This document shows, piece by piece, positions 15,716-25,975 of a stretch of 64,000 nt of DNA. Source of the stretch: Tianweitania sediminis (GTDB taxonomy: Bacteria; Pseudomonadota; Alphaproteobacteria; Rhizobiales; Rhizobiaceae); the NCBI RefSeq assembly GCF_017813335.1, contig NZ_JAGIYY010000002.1, positions 665,151-729,150 of the forward strand. The letters are read 5' to 3'. The notes under the pieces were generated by a model. It saw only the letters and a list, made by a program, of their open reading frames with translations, was not told the DNA's origin and did no database searches. A program made the position numbers and the translations under genes. Numbering within the stretch: the stretch's first letter is position 1; every line of letters begins with the position of its first letter.

Positions 15716-16942
15716 TTAGCCGGTGGGCTGGAGTTTCCACCCGTCCGTGAGCAGGTTCAGGACCTCGTCCAGTCCGGCGGGTCGGCCGAGAAGATAACCT
15801 TGTCCCCGGGGAACGCCGAGGCATCGAAGCGTTTGCAGTTCGGACGTGGTTTCGATGCCTTCCGCAACAAGGATGCAGCTTGTTTTCAGGGAAAAGAAGA
15901 TCAAAGCGCTCGCGAGCGCCTGCCTGGCGTCGTCACTGTCCACGGCACGCGTAAGGCTCATGTCGAGCTTTACGATCTCCGGCTTCAAGCGGAGAATGTG
16001 CTGCAACCCCGAATAGCCTGCGCCCGCGTCGTCGATGGCAATGCCGGCCCCCACGGCTCGGATCTTTTCAACCGCGGCAAGGAGCACAACGTAGTCGTCA
16101 ACTGCGGCATGCTCGGTGATCTCGAAAATCAGGCGGTCGAACGGGATCTGCCATTCCAGCACCTCCGAAACATGGGTGATCAAGGTTTCGGGCGAGATGT
16201 TGACGGAAAGATACGTGTTCTCCGGAAGGCGGGCGAGCGCAGTAACGGCCTTCTTGATCAAGCACATTTCCAGCTTCGGTCCGAGGCCGACCTCGAACGC
16301 GTCCTGCAGCCACTTGTCTGGCGAGCGATAAGGCTGGGGTGCAAATCGGCACAGAGCTTCGAAGCCGGTCGGCCGATCGGTCAGGAAGTTCCAGATGGGC
16401 TGGTAGACGATCGAAAAGGCTTCCTCAGCGATAACGCTTTCAACGGCGGCCCGCTTGGTTGCGTCATGGCGCTGTGACTCGGACTTTTCCGAGATCTGCT
16501 CTGCCGCCATGTCGGCAAACACCCGCATGATCTGAAGGTCGCGTTCGTTCAGGGTTTTGTTCGGGGAAGGGCTGAGGCAGCAGAACATCCCAACTGCGGT
16601 TCCGTTTCTGTCGCGGATGGGAACGCTCATATGCGCTCCGATCGGAACAGCCGCCGTGATCGGCATGGATCGGGCGAGTTCATATTGCGATGTGTCTGAA
16701 ATCAGCTCGGGGAGGCGGCCCGCCAGGATATGCCGGCAATAAACCTCGTCGAGGGGTCGCTTGTCCCCGACTTTGATCAGCGCCTCGAGCCCGGGAGCGT
16801 CAACTTCCCGATACACGGTCTCGTCGCCGACGAATTCCGAGATATAGGCGACCTCCATGCCAAGGTGCTTCCGAATGGAAGAAAGGGCGGTCTGGAGCGA
16901 GTCCGTTTGGAAAAGCGGGTTACCGAACTGCAAGGTTGCCAT
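15716..16942 (-). CDS. GAF-EAL domain protein, probable c-di-GMP phosphodiesterase
   Basis: A 408-residue cytosolic protein. The N-terminal half (about 12-150) is a GAF sensor domain (HLGMEVAYISEFVG, CCLSPSPNKTLNERD). The C-terminal half (about 170-400) is an EAL domain with Glu195 in GFEALCRF, NISPETL, EITEH, KLDMSL, VAEGIET and GQGYLLGRP. Loop 6 reads DDAGAGYS rather than the usual DDFGxGYS; the metal-binding Asp pair is kept, so hydrolysis of c-di-GMP is expected. Start uncertain: ATG 16942 lacks a good ribosome binding site, and the frame is open to a TTG at 17047. It is divergent from the small gene at 17181. Confidence 0.8.
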   Translation of the reverse strand: MATLQFGNPLFQTDSLQTALSSIRKHLGMEVAYISEFVGDETVYREVDAPGLEALIKVGDKRPLDEVYCRHILAGRLPELISDTSQYELARSMPITAAVPIGAHMSVPIRDRNGTAVGMFCCLSPSPNKTLNERDLQIMRVFADMAAEQISEKSESQRHDATKRAAVESVIAEEAFSIVYQPIWNFLTDRPTGFEALCRFAPQPYRSPDKWLQDAFEVGLGPKLEMCLIKKAVTALARLPENTYLSVNISPETLITHVSEVLEWQIPFDRLIFEITEHAAVDDYVVLLAAVEKIRAVGAGIAIDDAGAGYSGLQHILRLKPEIVKLDMSLTRAVDSDDARQALASALIFFSLKTSCILVAEGIETTSELQTLRCLGVPRGQGYLLGRPAGLDEVLNLLTDGWKLQPTG

Positions 16943-17180
16943 GCCGGAAAGGATGTTTGTTTTGGGACCTACAGCCTCAAGCAAAAACCCTAAGGAACCG
17001 TCTTCTTCGACGACAAACCGCTCCTTCTCTGAAGCTCCAGGCTGCAACGGAGTGCTTCTGCATCGTCCACGGGTAAAAAGTCGGAGAACGCCTCGAAGTA
17101 TTTAGCAGGAACGTAACGAAAGCTAATGCGAGACTTCGTCAGCATCGTAAGTTGCTCGCATGCTAACGAGGAAGCAGAGC

Positions 17181-17378
17181 ATGACCCTTCGCGATGTTGT
17201 TGAGCAATATGTCGCCTCTCGCCAGGGCGCAAAGTCGATCTCTACGCGCGCTGCGGCGCAGGCTGTTTCGATGATCCTGCCGGTCAAAGACATTGTTAGC
17301 CAGCGCGAGTTCGACGACATGGTCGCCGAAGCAGCCTTGAAGAAGCACCTGGCTGTCCACTTCGACGCGGTCGCATAA
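17181..17378 (+). CDS. small hypothetical protein
   Basis: A 65-residue, alanine-rich, mostly helical protein (MTLRDVVEQYVASRQGAKSI). I recognise no family. ATG 17181 is preceded by GAGG at 9 bases, whereas an ATG at 17160 has no ribosome binding site, so the shorter form is chosen. It is divergent from the GAF-EAL gene and upstream of tRNA-Pro. Confidence 0.5.
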   Translation: MTLRDVVEQYVASRQGAKSISTRAAAQAVSMILPVKDIVSQREFDDMVAEAALKKHLAVHFDAVA

Positions 17379-17516
17379 GACGTCAGCGCATTCGGCAGGC
17401 GAGATAGAAACGCCGTGTGAGTTCATCGAGCCGCGCGGCGGACTTCTGCCAAAGGCCGGACAGCGCCGCGGAGTTTTCCGCTGCGTCGCGCCGGCATCGA
17501 TTAAAGAAGAAACCCG

Positions 17517-17593
17517 TGGTCGGAGTGGCAGGATTCGAACCTGCGACCCCCTGATCCCAAATCAGGTGCGCTACCAGGCTGCGCTACACTCCG
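17517..17593 (-). tRNA. tRNA-Pro (anticodon TGG)
   Basis: A 77-base gene with encoded CCA. Acceptor CGGAGTG/CACTCCG, anticodon stem CCTGA/TCAGG with loop TTTGGGA, and T arm GCAGG-TTCGAAT-CCTGC. No repeat of its 3' end is seen nearby, unlike tRNA-Arg and tRNA-Pro(GGG) in this window. Confidence 0.94.
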
Positions 17594-17662
17594 GCGGGTG
17601 ACGCGTGTCCTAGAGACCGCGCCGCGAGAAGGCAAGGGGTGCAAGCCGCTTCTTCGCAAGCA

Positions 17663-18847
17663 TCAAGCGTTTTTTGCGGCCTGAAGCCCAGCGGTCAGGT
17701 CCTCCTGCAGGTCCGCAACATCCTCCAAGCCGATCTGCAGCCGGATCACGGGGCCGCCATAGTCCCTGCGAGACACCGTGCGATCCTGCAGCGACACAGG
17801 AACTGCCAGGCTTTCATAGCCGCCCCAAGAATAGCCGAGGCCGAACACCTCCAGCGCGTCCAGGAAGGCATGCGCCTGGCTTTCGCCACCACCGTCGAGC
17901 ACCACGGAAAAGATGCCGCTTGTACCGCCGAAATCCCGCTTCCAGAGCGCGTGGGTCGGATGCGAGGGAAGCGCCGGGTGAAGAACCTCGGCAACGCCCG
18001 CTTGCGATTGCAGCCAGCGCGCGATCTCCAGCGCCGACCGACCATGGTGCTCAAGCCGCACGCCCATCGTCCGCAGTCCGCGCAGCACCTGGTAAACGTC
18101 ATCGGGCGAGGCGCAGACGCCCAGCGTGTCATGCGCGCTCTGTAAGACCGGCCAGTGATCTTTGCAGGCGGAGATTGTTCCGAGCAGCACGTCGGAATGG
18201 CCGGCCGGATATTTTGTGGCCGCATGGATCACGATGTCGACGCCATGATCCAGGGGGCGGAAATACAAGGGCGTGGCCCAAGTGTTGTCCATCATTACCA
18301 CGGCGCCCTTTGCTTTCGCCGCTTGTGAAATGGCCGGGATGTCCTGGACCTCGAAGGTGTTGGATCCCGGTGATTCCGTGAAAACAACGCGCGTGTTCGG
18401 CTGCATCAGGTCTGCGATACCGGCGCCGATCAGCGGGTCGTAATACGTCACGGCAACACCAAGCCGCTTGAGCATCGTATTGGCGAAGCGTCGCGTGGGG
18501 AAATAAACCGAATCCACGATCAGGACGTGGTCTCCGGCCGACAAGAAGGCGAGCAGCGGAACAGTCACCGCAGCAAGTCCGGAAGGAACCAGGATCGTTC
18601 CGGCAGACCCTTCGAGTTCATCGATGGCCGCGGCAAGCGCGTCGGTCGTGGGGGTGCCGTGCGTGCCGTATGTGTATCGCTGCGCCCGATTCACCATGGT
18701 CTTGGCATCGGGAAACAAAACGGTCGAGGCATGAACCACCGGCGGGTTCACGAAGCCAAAATAGGCGTGCGGATCATGCCCGGAATGCGCCAGGCGCGTG
18801 TTGATGCCCTTGAACCGGTTGCTGTCCCCACCGTTTGCGCGTGCCAT
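17663..18847 (-). CDS. metC: cystathionine beta-lyase
   Basis: A 394-residue PLP enzyme of the Cys/Met metabolism family, cleaving cystathionine to homocysteine, pyruvate and ammonia. The PLP lysine is in HAATKYPAGHSD, and the cofactor-binding DNTWATP and the YGTHGTPT region are present. Its position before the aap genes matches the metC-aapJQMP order known in Rhizobium leguminosarum, though here a PAP2 gene on the other strand lies between them. GAGGA precedes ATG 18847 at 5 bases, and a good promoter lies just upstream. Confidence 0.9.
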   Translation of the reverse strand: MARANGGDSNRFKGINTRLAHSGHDPHAYFGFVNPPVVHASTVLFPDAKTMVNRAQRYTYGTHGTPTTDALAAAIDELEGSAGTILVPSGLAAVTVPLLAFLSAGDHVLIVDSVYFPTRRFANTMLKRLGVAVTYYDPLIGAGIADLMQPNTRVVFTESPGSNTFEVQDIPAISQAAKAKGAVVMMDNTWATPLYFRPLDHGVDIVIHAATKYPAGHSDVLLGTISACKDHWPVLQSAHDTLGVCASPDDVYQVLRGLRTMGVRLEHHGRSALEIARWLQSQAGVAEVLHPALPSHPTHALWKRDFGGTSGIFSVVLDGGGESQAHAFLDALEVFGLGYSWGGYESLAVPVSLQDRTVSRRDYGGPVIRLQIGLEDVADLQEDLTAGLQAAKNA

Positions 18848-18876
18848 AACGATCCTCGTGAAAGTGAATGGGAATT

Positions 18877-18905
18877 GGATTAGGCGGGCGCTACGTTTGA
18901 CGCAA
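18877..18905 (-). promoter_or_regulatory. sigma70-type promoter for metC
   Basis: On the - strand TTGCGT (-35, 18900-18905) and TAATCC (-10, 18877-18882) are separated by exactly 17 bases. The -10 lies about 30 bases before ATG 18847. Confidence 0.55.
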
Positions 18906-18907
18906 CT

Positions 18908-19780
18908 GTGACCGTGTCATCTGATCTCAAGGACCACCGATACTTGCCTGATATCCGACCTGACCCGCTGAACGCGCAAACCGGACGCCGTTCTGTGTCC
19001 CCCCGCCATCTCCTCACACGCTTCCGCCAGGGCCACGCCAAGATCCGGATGCCTGTGGGTGAAGCGACCGACCCGGTTTGGGCGCCGGCCATGACGGTGA
19101 TCGCCTGGAGCGCCACCCTGCTGATCGTGGTTCTCAGTTTCTTTGACGGGGAAATCAACGCCGCCGTTCGCGCAAACGACAACGCTCTGCGCGACTTCAT
19201 GGCGAACTGGACCGATCTCGTGCGCTCACAGTGGTATCTGGTGCCGGCAGCGTTCTTGGTGCTGTTTGCAGGCGTTGTCGACTGGGGCGAGCCCCACAGC
19301 AGCGCCCGCAGGGTCTGGTCCAACCTTTATGCGCAGGCCGGCATTGTTTTCGCGGCTGTGGCTGGTTCGCTGATGACCACCAACATCCTCAAGATCATCT
19401 TCGGCCGTGCAAGGCCCGTTCTATATGAACAGTTCGGATCGCTGCACCTCGATCCTTTCACGGTCGCCCATGACTTCGCCAGCTTTCCGTCCGGCCATTC
19501 CACCACGGCTGCGGCCCTGACGGTGATCCTAATGGCCTGGTTGCCGCGCTTCCGCTGGCTTTTCCTGGGGGCAGGGCTGTTCATGGCGGCCACGCGGGTG
19601 GCAGCCGACGCGCACTACCCGAGCGACATCGTTGGCGGCTTCACGGTCGGCTTCCTGTTTACGCTCGCGCTTGCGCGCTGGCTTGCCCGTCGGGAAGTCG
19701 CGTTCCGCATCCACCCCGGCGAGCTTCTGCCAGTCCCAAGGTTCCGCAAACCACATGTGCCACCCATGGCGAAACTGTGA
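18908..19780 (+). CDS. PAP2-family membrane phosphatase
   Basis: A 290-residue protein with about six membrane helices and the three acid-phosphatase motifs: KIIFGRARP (KxxxxxxRP), FPSGHS (PSGH) and TRVAADAHYPSD (R...HxxxD). It should hydrolyse a lipid phosphate or undecaprenyl diphosphate on the outer face of the inner membrane. The GTG at 18908 nearly abuts the metC promoter and may not be the true start; ATG 19049 would remove 47 residues ahead of the first helix. Confidence 0.85.
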   Translation: MTVSSDLKDHRYLPDIRPDPLNAQTGRRSVSPRHLLTRFRQGHAKIRMPVGEATDPVWAPAMTVIAWSATLLIVVLSFFDGEINAAVRANDNALRDFMANWTDLVRSQWYLVPAAFLVLFAGVVDWGEPHSSARRVWSNLYAQAGIVFAAVAGSLMTTNILKIIFGRARPVLYEQFGSLHLDPFTVAHDFASFPSGHSTTAAALTVILMAWLPRFRWLFLGAGLFMAATRVAADAHYPSDIVGGFTVGFLFTLALARWLARREVAFRIHPGELLPVPRFRKPHVPPMAKL

Positions 19781-19982
19781 TCTTCACGCCTGCGGCTGCT
19801 GCGAGGCAGCCGGTTGATTCTGCACAACAAAGAAGCGCGCTGGCCCTTTCATGCTTGACCGCTGGATCATAATGGCATTCGATGCGTGTCATGGTTGAGC
19901 CCGGCAGCGTTTATGTCAGGTTCGCCGCGTTCCGTTTCGGCAAGCCGGCTGGAAGCCCGGCAGGAAAAAGGGGTTGGTACGA

Positions 19983-21014
19983 ATGAAGAATCTCGTGAAG
20001 CTTTTGGTAGGCGCCGGCGTTCTCGCCGCCGCATCGTCGGTCGCATCCGCTGCGACATTGGACGACGTGAAGTCCAGGGGCACGTTGCGTTGCGGCGTCA
20101 ACACAGGGCTGGCGGGTTTTGCTTCGCCGAATAACCAGGGGCAGTGGACAGGCTTTGACGTCGATCTTTGCCGTGCTGTTGCTGCAGCCGTGCTCGGCGA
20201 TCCGGACAAGGTGAACTACACGCCCACCAATGCCACGGAGCGCTTCACCGCTCTGCAATCCGGCGAAATCGACCTTCTGGCCCGCAACACCACCTGGACG
20301 CTGAGCCGCGACACCAAGCTTGGCTTCAACTTTGCCGGCGTCAACTACTATGACGGCCAGGGCTTCATGATCAACGCGAAGAACCTGGAAGGCATCACGT
20401 CCGCGCTGCAGCTTTCGGGCGCCTCGGTTTGCGTTCAGGGCGGCACCACCACCGAACTGAACCTGGCGGACTATTTCCGCGCCAACAACATGGAATACAA
20501 CCCGGTTGTGTTCCAGGCACTGGAAGAAGTGAACGCCGCCTATGAGTCGGGCCGCTGCGACGTGTACACCACCGACCAGTCGGGCCTTTATTCCATCCGC
20601 CTGCAGCTTGCTGCGCCTGATGACCATGTCGTTCTGCCGGAAATCATTTCCAAGGAACCGCTTGGACCAGCCGTACGCCAGGGCGACGATCAGTGGCTGG
20701 ACATCGTCAAATGGACGCTGAATGCCATGATTATTGCCGAGGAACTCGGCATCACCCAGGCCAATGTCGAGGAAATGGCGAACACCTCCACCAATCCGGA
20801 AGTTCGCCGCATCCTCGGCAAGGAAGAGGGTTCAACGCTCGGAGCGGATCTCGGTCTTCCTAACGATTGGGTGGTGAATATCATCAAGGGCGTCGGCAAC
20901 TACGGCGAAGTCTTTGAACGCAACATCGGTTCCGGCTCGCCGCTGAAGATCGCCCGCGGTCTGAACGCCCTTTGGTCGAAGGGCGGCATCATGTACGCGC
21001 CGCCTATCCGCTAA
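19983..21014 (+). CDS. aapJ: general L-amino acid ABC transporter, binding protein AapJ
   Basis: A 343-residue periplasmic binding protein. The signal peptide ends SVASA before ATLDDVKSRG. The fold is of the type-3 amino-acid-binding family, with RCGVNTGLAGFA near the mature N-terminus and FDVDLCRAVAAAV. It captures a broad range of L-amino acids for AapQMP. The frame is open to a TTG at 19974, but ATG 19983 gives the clean signal peptide and has a purine-rich ribosome binding site. First gene of aapJQMP. Confidence 0.92.
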   Translation: MKNLVKLLVGAGVLAAASSVASAATLDDVKSRGTLRCGVNTGLAGFASPNNQGQWTGFDVDLCRAVAAAVLGDPDKVNYTPTNATERFTALQSGEIDLLARNTTWTLSRDTKLGFNFAGVNYYDGQGFMINAKNLEGITSALQLSGASVCVQGGTTTELNLADYFRANNMEYNPVVFQALEEVNAAYESGRCDVYTTDQSGLYSIRLQLAAPDDHVVLPEIISKEPLGPAVRQGDDQWLDIVKWTLNAMIIAEELGITQANVEEMANTSTNPEVRRILGKEEGSTLGADLGLPNDWVVNIIKGVGNYGEVFERNIGSGSPLKIARGLNALWSKGGIMYAPPIR

Positions 21015-21082
21015 CCACCGCCACAAGGGGAGCGGCTCCGGCCGCTCCCCAATTACCCACCCTCTCGCAACCCGACGGTGTC

Positions 21083-22336
21083 ATGGCGACTGACAGCACG
21101 CATCTTCCAGGGCCAGCAGCGACATCGCGCAGTTCTGCTTTGAACAATCCGCAGGTCCGCAGCATCATTGCTCAGGTTGTGCTCGTTGTTCTTCTTGCCT
21201 TGTTTATCTGGTGGATCGTCGGCAACACGACCGACAATCTGCGCCGCCAGAACATCGCTTCGGGCTTTGGCTTCCTGGATGCGCGCGCAGGCTTCGACGT
21301 CGCGCAATCGCTCATCCCCTACGGCTCCAACTCGCTGTATCGACAGGCCTTCCTTGTCGGCTTGCTCAATACGCTGCTGGTTGCCGTCACCGGCATCATC
21401 ACCGCCTCCATCATCGGCTTTCTGGTTGGCGTCGGACGCTTGTCCCGCAACTGGCTGATCCGCCAGATCTGCATGGTCTATGTGGAGGTGTTTCGTAACA
21501 TTCCGCCGCTGTTGGTGATCTTCTTTATTTATCTGGGCGTGCTGTCGGCGCTGCCTGGAGCCCGCGACAGCCTTGAAGTCGGCATCCCGCTTGGCATCCA
21601 GACACCCTTCGGCCTCATCGGCTGGGACGACACGATCGGCTTCAATGCCTGGCTGAACAATCGCGGCTTCTTCATACCAAGGCCCGTGTTCAACGAAGGA
21701 TCCTGGTTGATCCTTGCGGGGCTGATAGCCGGCCTCGTGATGAGCGTTCTGGTTTATCGCTGGGCGCGGGCAAGGCAGATGGCCACCGGTGAGCAGTTCC
21801 CCGTGCTGCGCACAAGCATTCTGCTGATCCTCGGGCTTCCGCTCCTGGCCTACTTCCTGGCCGGAATGCCGGTCGACGTGGATGTGCCCGTGAAAGGCAA
21901 TTTCAATCTCACCGGCGGCGTTCAGGTGAAGCCGGAGTTCTTGTCGCTTTACCTCGCGCTGTCGCTTTATACCGCTTCCTTTATTGCCGAGATCGTGCGG
22001 GCCGGCATCCTGGGCGTATCGCGCGGCCAAACCGAAGCCGCCTATGCGCTGGGGGTTCGGGCTGGACCGACTTTGCGGCTGATCATCATCCCGCAGGCCA
22101 TGCGGATCATCATCCCGCCGCTGACCAGCCAATATCTCAACCTCACCAAGAACTCGTCGCTGGCGGTGGCGATCGGCTATCCGGACTTGGTGCAGATCGG
22201 CCAGACCGCCATGAACCAGAGCGGGCAGGCGATCGAAGTGGTTGCGATCTGGATGGTAGTTTATCTGACGATCAGCCTGACCACCTCCGTGTTCATGAAC
22301 TGGTTCAACAACCGCATGTCGCTGGTCGAGCGGTAA
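21083..22336 (+). CDS. aapQ: general L-amino acid ABC transporter permease AapQ
   Basis: A 417-residue inner-membrane permease. The C-terminal binding-protein-dependent transport motif is [20 protein letters not shown], which contacts the ATPase AapP. The long form with an insert between helices (about 190-300) is typical of AapQ. It lies 68 bases after aapJ; the frame is open into aapJ but ATG 21083 is the plausible start. Confidence 0.92.
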   Translation: MATDSTHLPGPAATSRSSALNNPQVRSIIAQVVLVVLLALFIWWIVGNTTDNLRRQNIASGFGFLDARAGFDVAQSLIPYGSNSLYRQAFLVGLLNTLLVAVTGIITASIIGFLVGVGRLSRNWLIRQICMVYVEVFRNIPPLLVIFFIYLGVLSALPGARDSLEVGIPLGIQTPFGLIGWDDTIGFNAWLNNRGFFIPRPVFNEGSWLILAGLIAGLVMSVLVYRWARARQMATGEQFPVLRTSILLILGLPLLAYFLAGMPVDVDVPVKGNFNLTGGVQVKPEFLSLYLALSLYTASFIAEIVRAGILGVSRGQTEAAYALGVRAGPTLRLIIIPQAMRIIIPPLTSQYLNLTKNSSLAVAIGYPDLVQIGQTAMNQSGQAIEVVAIWMVVYLTISLTTSVFMNWFNNRMSLVER

Positions 22337-22346
22337 GGCTACGCCG

Positions 22347-23504
22347 ATGCAAGAACATGACATGACTTTCGTCCGCGCCGAGATGATCAACGCGCAAACT
22401 GCGCCGGTCTCCGAGCGCGGCGTGTTGAGGTGGCTGCGCACCAACCTGCTATCGACGCCGTTGGACATCGTTCTGACGGTTATCGGGGTGCTTCTGGTGA
22501 TTGCATTTGTACCGCCCTTGCTGAACTGGGCGTTCATAGACGCGCAATGGACAGGGCCTGATCGCTCCGTATGCGCCACCATTGCGCAAGGCGGCGTTCA
22601 GCCGGAAGGCTGGTCGGGCGCATGCTGGGCTTTCGTGAATTCGAAGTTCGAGCAGTTCATGTATGGCCGCTACAGCTTCGACGAGCGGTGGCGCGTGAAC
22701 CTGGTGGCCGCAATCTTCGTGCTGCTGTTCATTCCGCTACTGATGCCAAACGCACCCTACAAGGCGCTGAATGCCGTCCTCTTCTTCTTCGGCGTGCCGG
22801 TGATCGCGTTTTTCCTGCTGGTTGGCGGCTATTTCGGCCTTCCCTACGTACCGACCCAGCAGTGGGGCGGTCTCCTCGTCACGCTCGTGATCTCCTTCGT
22901 CGGCATCGCTGTTTCGCTTCCGATGGGGATCGTGCTTGCGCTTGGCCGCCGCTCGAAGATGCCGATCGTGAAGATGGTGTGCGTGGTCTTCATCGAGATC
23001 GTGCGCGGCGTTCCGCTGGTTACCGTCCTTTTCATGGCAAGCGTCATGCTGCCGCTGTTTCTGCCCGCCGGCATGACCTTCGATCGCCTGCTGCGCGCGC
23101 TGGTGGGCGTGGCGCTGTTTGCCTCCGCCTACATGGCGGAGGTGATCCGCGGTGGTCTGCAGGCCATTCCCAAGGGCCAGTATGAAGGCGCCGATTCACT
23201 CGGCCTCGGCTATTGGCAGAAGATGATCCTCATCGTTCTGCCGCAGGCGCTGAAGCTGGTGATCCCGGGGATCGTCAACACCTTCATCGGGCTCTTCAAG
23301 GACACCAGCCTCGTTTACATCATCGGCATGTTCGATCTGCTTGGGATCGTTCGCCAGAACTTCTCGGATGCCACGTGGGCCTCGCCGCAAACGCCGATGT
23401 CGGGTCTGATCTTCGCGGGCTTCGTGTTCTGGATCTTCTGCTTCGGGATGTCGCGCTATTCCATCTACATGGAACGGCGGCTGGACACCGGCCATAGTCG
23501 CTAG
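22347..23504 (+). CDS. aapM: general L-amino acid ABC transporter permease AapM
   Basis: A 385-residue permease that pairs with AapQ. The transport-protein motif is [20 protein letters not shown] followed by LPQALK. It has a hydrophilic loop with two cysteines ([16 protein letters not shown]) after the first helix, on the periplasmic side. It starts 10 bases after aapQ with AAGG at a 9-base spacing. Confidence 0.92.
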   Translation: MQEHDMTFVRAEMINAQTAPVSERGVLRWLRTNLLSTPLDIVLTVIGVLLVIAFVPPLLNWAFIDAQWTGPDRSVCATIAQGGVQPEGWSGACWAFVNSKFEQFMYGRYSFDERWRVNLVAAIFVLLFIPLLMPNAPYKALNAVLFFFGVPVIAFFLLVGGYFGLPYVPTQQWGGLLVTLVISFVGIAVSLPMGIVLALGRRSKMPIVKMVCVVFIEIVRGVPLVTVLFMASVMLPLFLPAGMTFDRLLRALVGVALFASAYMAEVIRGGLQAIPKGQYEGADSLGLGYWQKMILIVLPQALKLVIPGIVNTFIGLFKDTSLVYIIGMFDLLGIVRQNFSDATWASPQTPMSGLIFAGFVFWIFCFGMSRYSIYMERRLDTGHSR

Positions 23505-23560
23505 CGAAGGGCCGATCTTTGCAACAACAACAAGGCGCAACCGCTCTGGGAAATACGGAT

Positions 23561-24364
23561 ATGGTCATTGAGAACGCCGTTGCCGAACAAGACGCCGAGA
23601 TCGATCGTTCGCGAATGCACATCTCGGAAACCGACGTGGCCGTGGAAATCCAGGGCATGCACAAGTGGTACGGTGATTTCCACGTTTTGCGCGACATCAA
23701 CCTCAAGGTCATGCGCGGCGAGCGGATCGTGATCTGCGGGCCCTCGGGCTCAGGCAAGTCGACGCTGATCCGCTGCATCAACCGACTGGAAGAACACCAG
23801 AAGGGCAAGATCATCGTAGATGGCAAGGAACTCGCGAACGATCTGAAAAAGATCGACGAGGTGCGCCGCGAGGTGGGAATGGTGTTCCAGCACTTCAACC
23901 TTTTTCCGCATCTCACCATTCTTGAAAACTGCACCCTGGCCCCGATCTGGGTTCGCAAGATCCCTCGCAAGGAAGCGGAAGAAACCGCGATGCACTTCCT
24001 GCGCCGCGTGAAAATCCCTGAACAGGCCAACAAATATCCCGGTCAGTTGTCCGGCGGCCAGCAGCAGCGCGTGGCGATTGCCCGCTCGCTCTGCATGAAC
24101 CCGCGCATCATGCTCTTCGACGAGCCGACCTCGGCGCTTGATCCCGAAATGATCAAGGAAGTGCTGGATACGATGGTGGGTCTGGCGGAAGAAGGCATGA
24201 CCATGCTTTGCGTGACGCACGAGATGGGCTTCGCACGCAAGGTGGCGAACCGCGTGATCTTCATGGATCAAGGCCAGATCGTCGAACAGAACACGCCGGT
24301 GGAGTTCTTCAACAACCCGCAGCACGAGCGCACGAGATTGTTCCTGTCCCAGATCCTCCACTAG
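23561..24364 (+). CDS. aapP: general L-amino acid ABC transporter ATP-binding protein AapP
   Basis: A 267-residue ATPase. Walker A is [10 protein letters not shown]-loop [10 protein letters not shown], signature LSGGQQQR, Walker [13 protein letters not shown] and H-loop CVTHEMGFA. It powers the AapJQM amino-acid importer. The start is uncertain: TTG 23519, ATG 23561 (GGGA at 9 bases) and ATG 23615 are all possible; 23561 is chosen. Its TAG overlaps the TAG of the convergent monooxygenase gene within CTAG at 24361-24364. Confidence 0.92.
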   Translation: MVIENAVAEQDAEIDRSRMHISETDVAVEIQGMHKWYGDFHVLRDINLKVMRGERIVICGPSGSGKSTLIRCINRLEEHQKGKIIVDGKELANDLKKIDEVRREVGMVFQHFNLFPHLTILENCTLAPIWVRKIPRKEAEETAMHFLRRVKIPEQANKYPGQLSGGQQQRVAIARSLCMNPRIMLFDEPTSALDPEMIKEVLDTMVGLAEEGMTMLCVTHEMGFARKVANRVIFMDQGQIVEQNTPVEFFNNPQHERTRLFLSQILH

Positions 24365-25578
24365 GGTCGGGTCGGTTCGCGCCATCCGTAAAGCCAGTCG
24401 AGATCGGCGGCGAGCGCTTCTGGTCCCTTGAGGCGGAAAACCAGGTTGCGGGCGAGCGCCACAGGCCCGCCCGCATGCCAGGCCAGGCGATTAAGACGAC
24501 CGCGCGAGCGAACCTGATGGAGGCGACGGCGGCGTACCTCCTGGTAGTGCTGCAAACCACGATCCAGGTCTGCACCTGCAGCTTGAACGCTGGCTGCGAG
24601 CACGGCTGCATCCTCGATCGCCATCGCTGCACCCTGGGCTGCAAACGGCAGCAGCGCGTGTGCCGCATCTCCCACCAAGGCGAAGCGGTGGCTCACCCAG
24701 GTGAGATCGGCCGGCGCTTCGTATAAGGGCCACCGCGTCCAGTTGCTCAGCCGAGCCAGGCCGTTCAAGGGCTGCGGCAACCGGCGCAAGAAGGCATCGA
24801 GAACGTCGCGCCCATCCGCTTCCCGCCAGGTCTTCTTAGCCGACCCGCCGCGGGTAATGGCAACCAGGTTGAGGGCGGAGCCGCCCGCCAGCGGATACGC
24901 TACAAGATGCGCGTAGGGGTCGAGGAAGGTAGACACGCAGCCAAAGTCGATCACGCGCGGGAGCGCGAGGCTTTCGGCATCTGCGATCGGCAAGGTCGTG
25001 CGCCATGCGGTAAGACCTGAAAAGCGGCTGTCGACGGGGCGATCCCCGTTGGCAAAGCGGCGAAGTCCGGACCACACGCCATCAGCGGCCACCAGAAACG
25101 CGCCATCGGCCGTCTGCGTGCTGCCGCCTCGCTCAAAGGCAAGGGTCACGTCATCATGGCCGATCACCAGGTCGCGCACGAGGGCGCCTGTTTCGATGGA
25201 AATCAGCGGATTGCGGCGCGCAGTTGCAAGCAGGGCATCGAGGATCGCGGCACGATGCGCGACCACATAGGGTGCGCGCCAGCGCTTTTCGCCGCCGGAG
25301 CCAAGAGGGATCGCCGTGAGCGGCCGCAGCGTCGCCGCATCGAACAGGGTTACTGCGCTTGGGCGGGTCAGTTGGGGTTCGAGCGGTGGCAACACGCCGA
25401 GGCGGTCGAGAATGTGGGTGGCGTTGGGGGAAAGCTGCAACCCTGCGCCAATTTCACCAAAGGCCGGAGCGGCTTCAAACAAGCGCACCGCGGTGCCGGT
25501 TGCTGCAAAGGCAAGCGCCGTGGTCAGCCCGGCAAGGCCGCCGCCCGCGATCAGAACCGGGCGGCTCGCGTCGAGCAT
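24361..25578 (-). CDS. FAD-dependent aromatic-ring monooxygenase-like protein
   Basis: A 405-residue flavoprotein of the salicylate hydroxylase/UbiH family. The N-terminal Rossmann motif is [19 protein letters not shown], the middle DG motif is [11 protein letters not shown], and the C-terminal FAD motif is [20 protein letters not shown]. It should hydroxylate an aromatic acid with NAD(P)H and O2; the substrate is unknown. It starts 11 bases after the zinc-finger gene's stop, so the two are probably co-transcribed. Its stop overlaps aapP. Confidence 0.83.
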   Translation of the reverse strand: MLDASRPVLIAGGGLAGLTTALAFAATGTAVRLFEAAPAFGEIGAGLQLSPNATHILDRLGVLPPLEPQLTRPSAVTLFDAATLRPLTAIPLGSGGEKRWRAPYVVAHRAAILDALLATARRNPLISIETGALVRDLVIGHDDVTLAFERGGSTQTADGAFLVAADGVWSGLRRFANGDRPVDSRFSGLTAWRTTLPIADAESLALPRVIDFGCVSTFLDPYAHLVAYPLAGGSALNLVAITRGGSAKKTWREADGRDVLDAFLRRLPQPLNGLARLSNWTRWPLYEAPADLTWVSHRFALVGDAAHALLPFAAQGAAMAIEDAAVLAASVQAAGADLDRGLQHYQEVRRRRLHQVRSRGRLNRLAWHAGGPVALARNLVFRLKGPEALAADLDWLYGWREPTRP

Positions 25579-25589
25579 GCCCGGCTGTA

Positions 25590-25838
25590 TCAGGCTGCGT
25601 GCGGCGACTGGAAAAGAGCGCCGGGCGGCAGTGTTTCGGTTGCCTTGAGCGCTGGATCATACTTGTAGAGGGTGGAACAGTAGGAACAGATCTTCTCGTC
25701 GCCACTGCCCATGTCCAGGAACACATGCGGGTGATCGAAGGGTGGATTTGCCCCCACGCACATGAATTCCTTGACGCCGATCGCGATTGCCGGGTGCCCG
25801 GCATCGTTCTGGAAATGCGGAATGGTGCCGCCAGCCAT
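25590..25838 (-). CDS. zinc-finger protein related to complex I subunit NDUFS6
   Basis: An 82-residue protein with the CHCC-type zinc site: FMCVGANPPFDHPHVFLDMG followed by KICSYCSTLY. This is the domain of the mitochondrial complex I 13-kDa subunit NDUFS6 and its alphaproteobacterial homologues, which help stabilise the N-module. The ribosome binding site AGAGGAG lies 7 bases before ATG 25838. Full length for the bacterial form. Confidence 0.85.
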   Translation of the reverse strand: MAGGTIPHFQNDAGHPAIAIGVKEFMCVGANPPFDHPHVFLDMGSGDEKICSYCSTLYKYDPALKATETLPPGALFQSPHAA

Positions 25839-25975
25839 GACAAGCTCCTCTGGTCGTGCTCAGGCATCTGGAACAGAAAGCGCGGCTTTGCAAGCTGGTG
25901 TGACGAAACTGTCGCAAAAGCGCTGCAAGGGATTATGGTTGCCGTTGCCCGCGTGGCCAAAATTGGGAGAAAAGG

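Noticed and set aside
16990..17145. 51-codon frame upstream of the EAL gene
   Set aside because: No ribosome binding site and no conserved pattern; it may only reflect an unclear EAL start.
18848..18907. SAM riboswitch ahead of metC
   Set aside because: Only about 60 bases lie between metC and the PAP2 start, mostly a promoter and ribosome binding site; no aptamer-like pairing was found.
21053..22582. 509-codon open frame on the - strand
   Set aside because: Covers aapQ in antisense, with the same low-complexity shadow composition.
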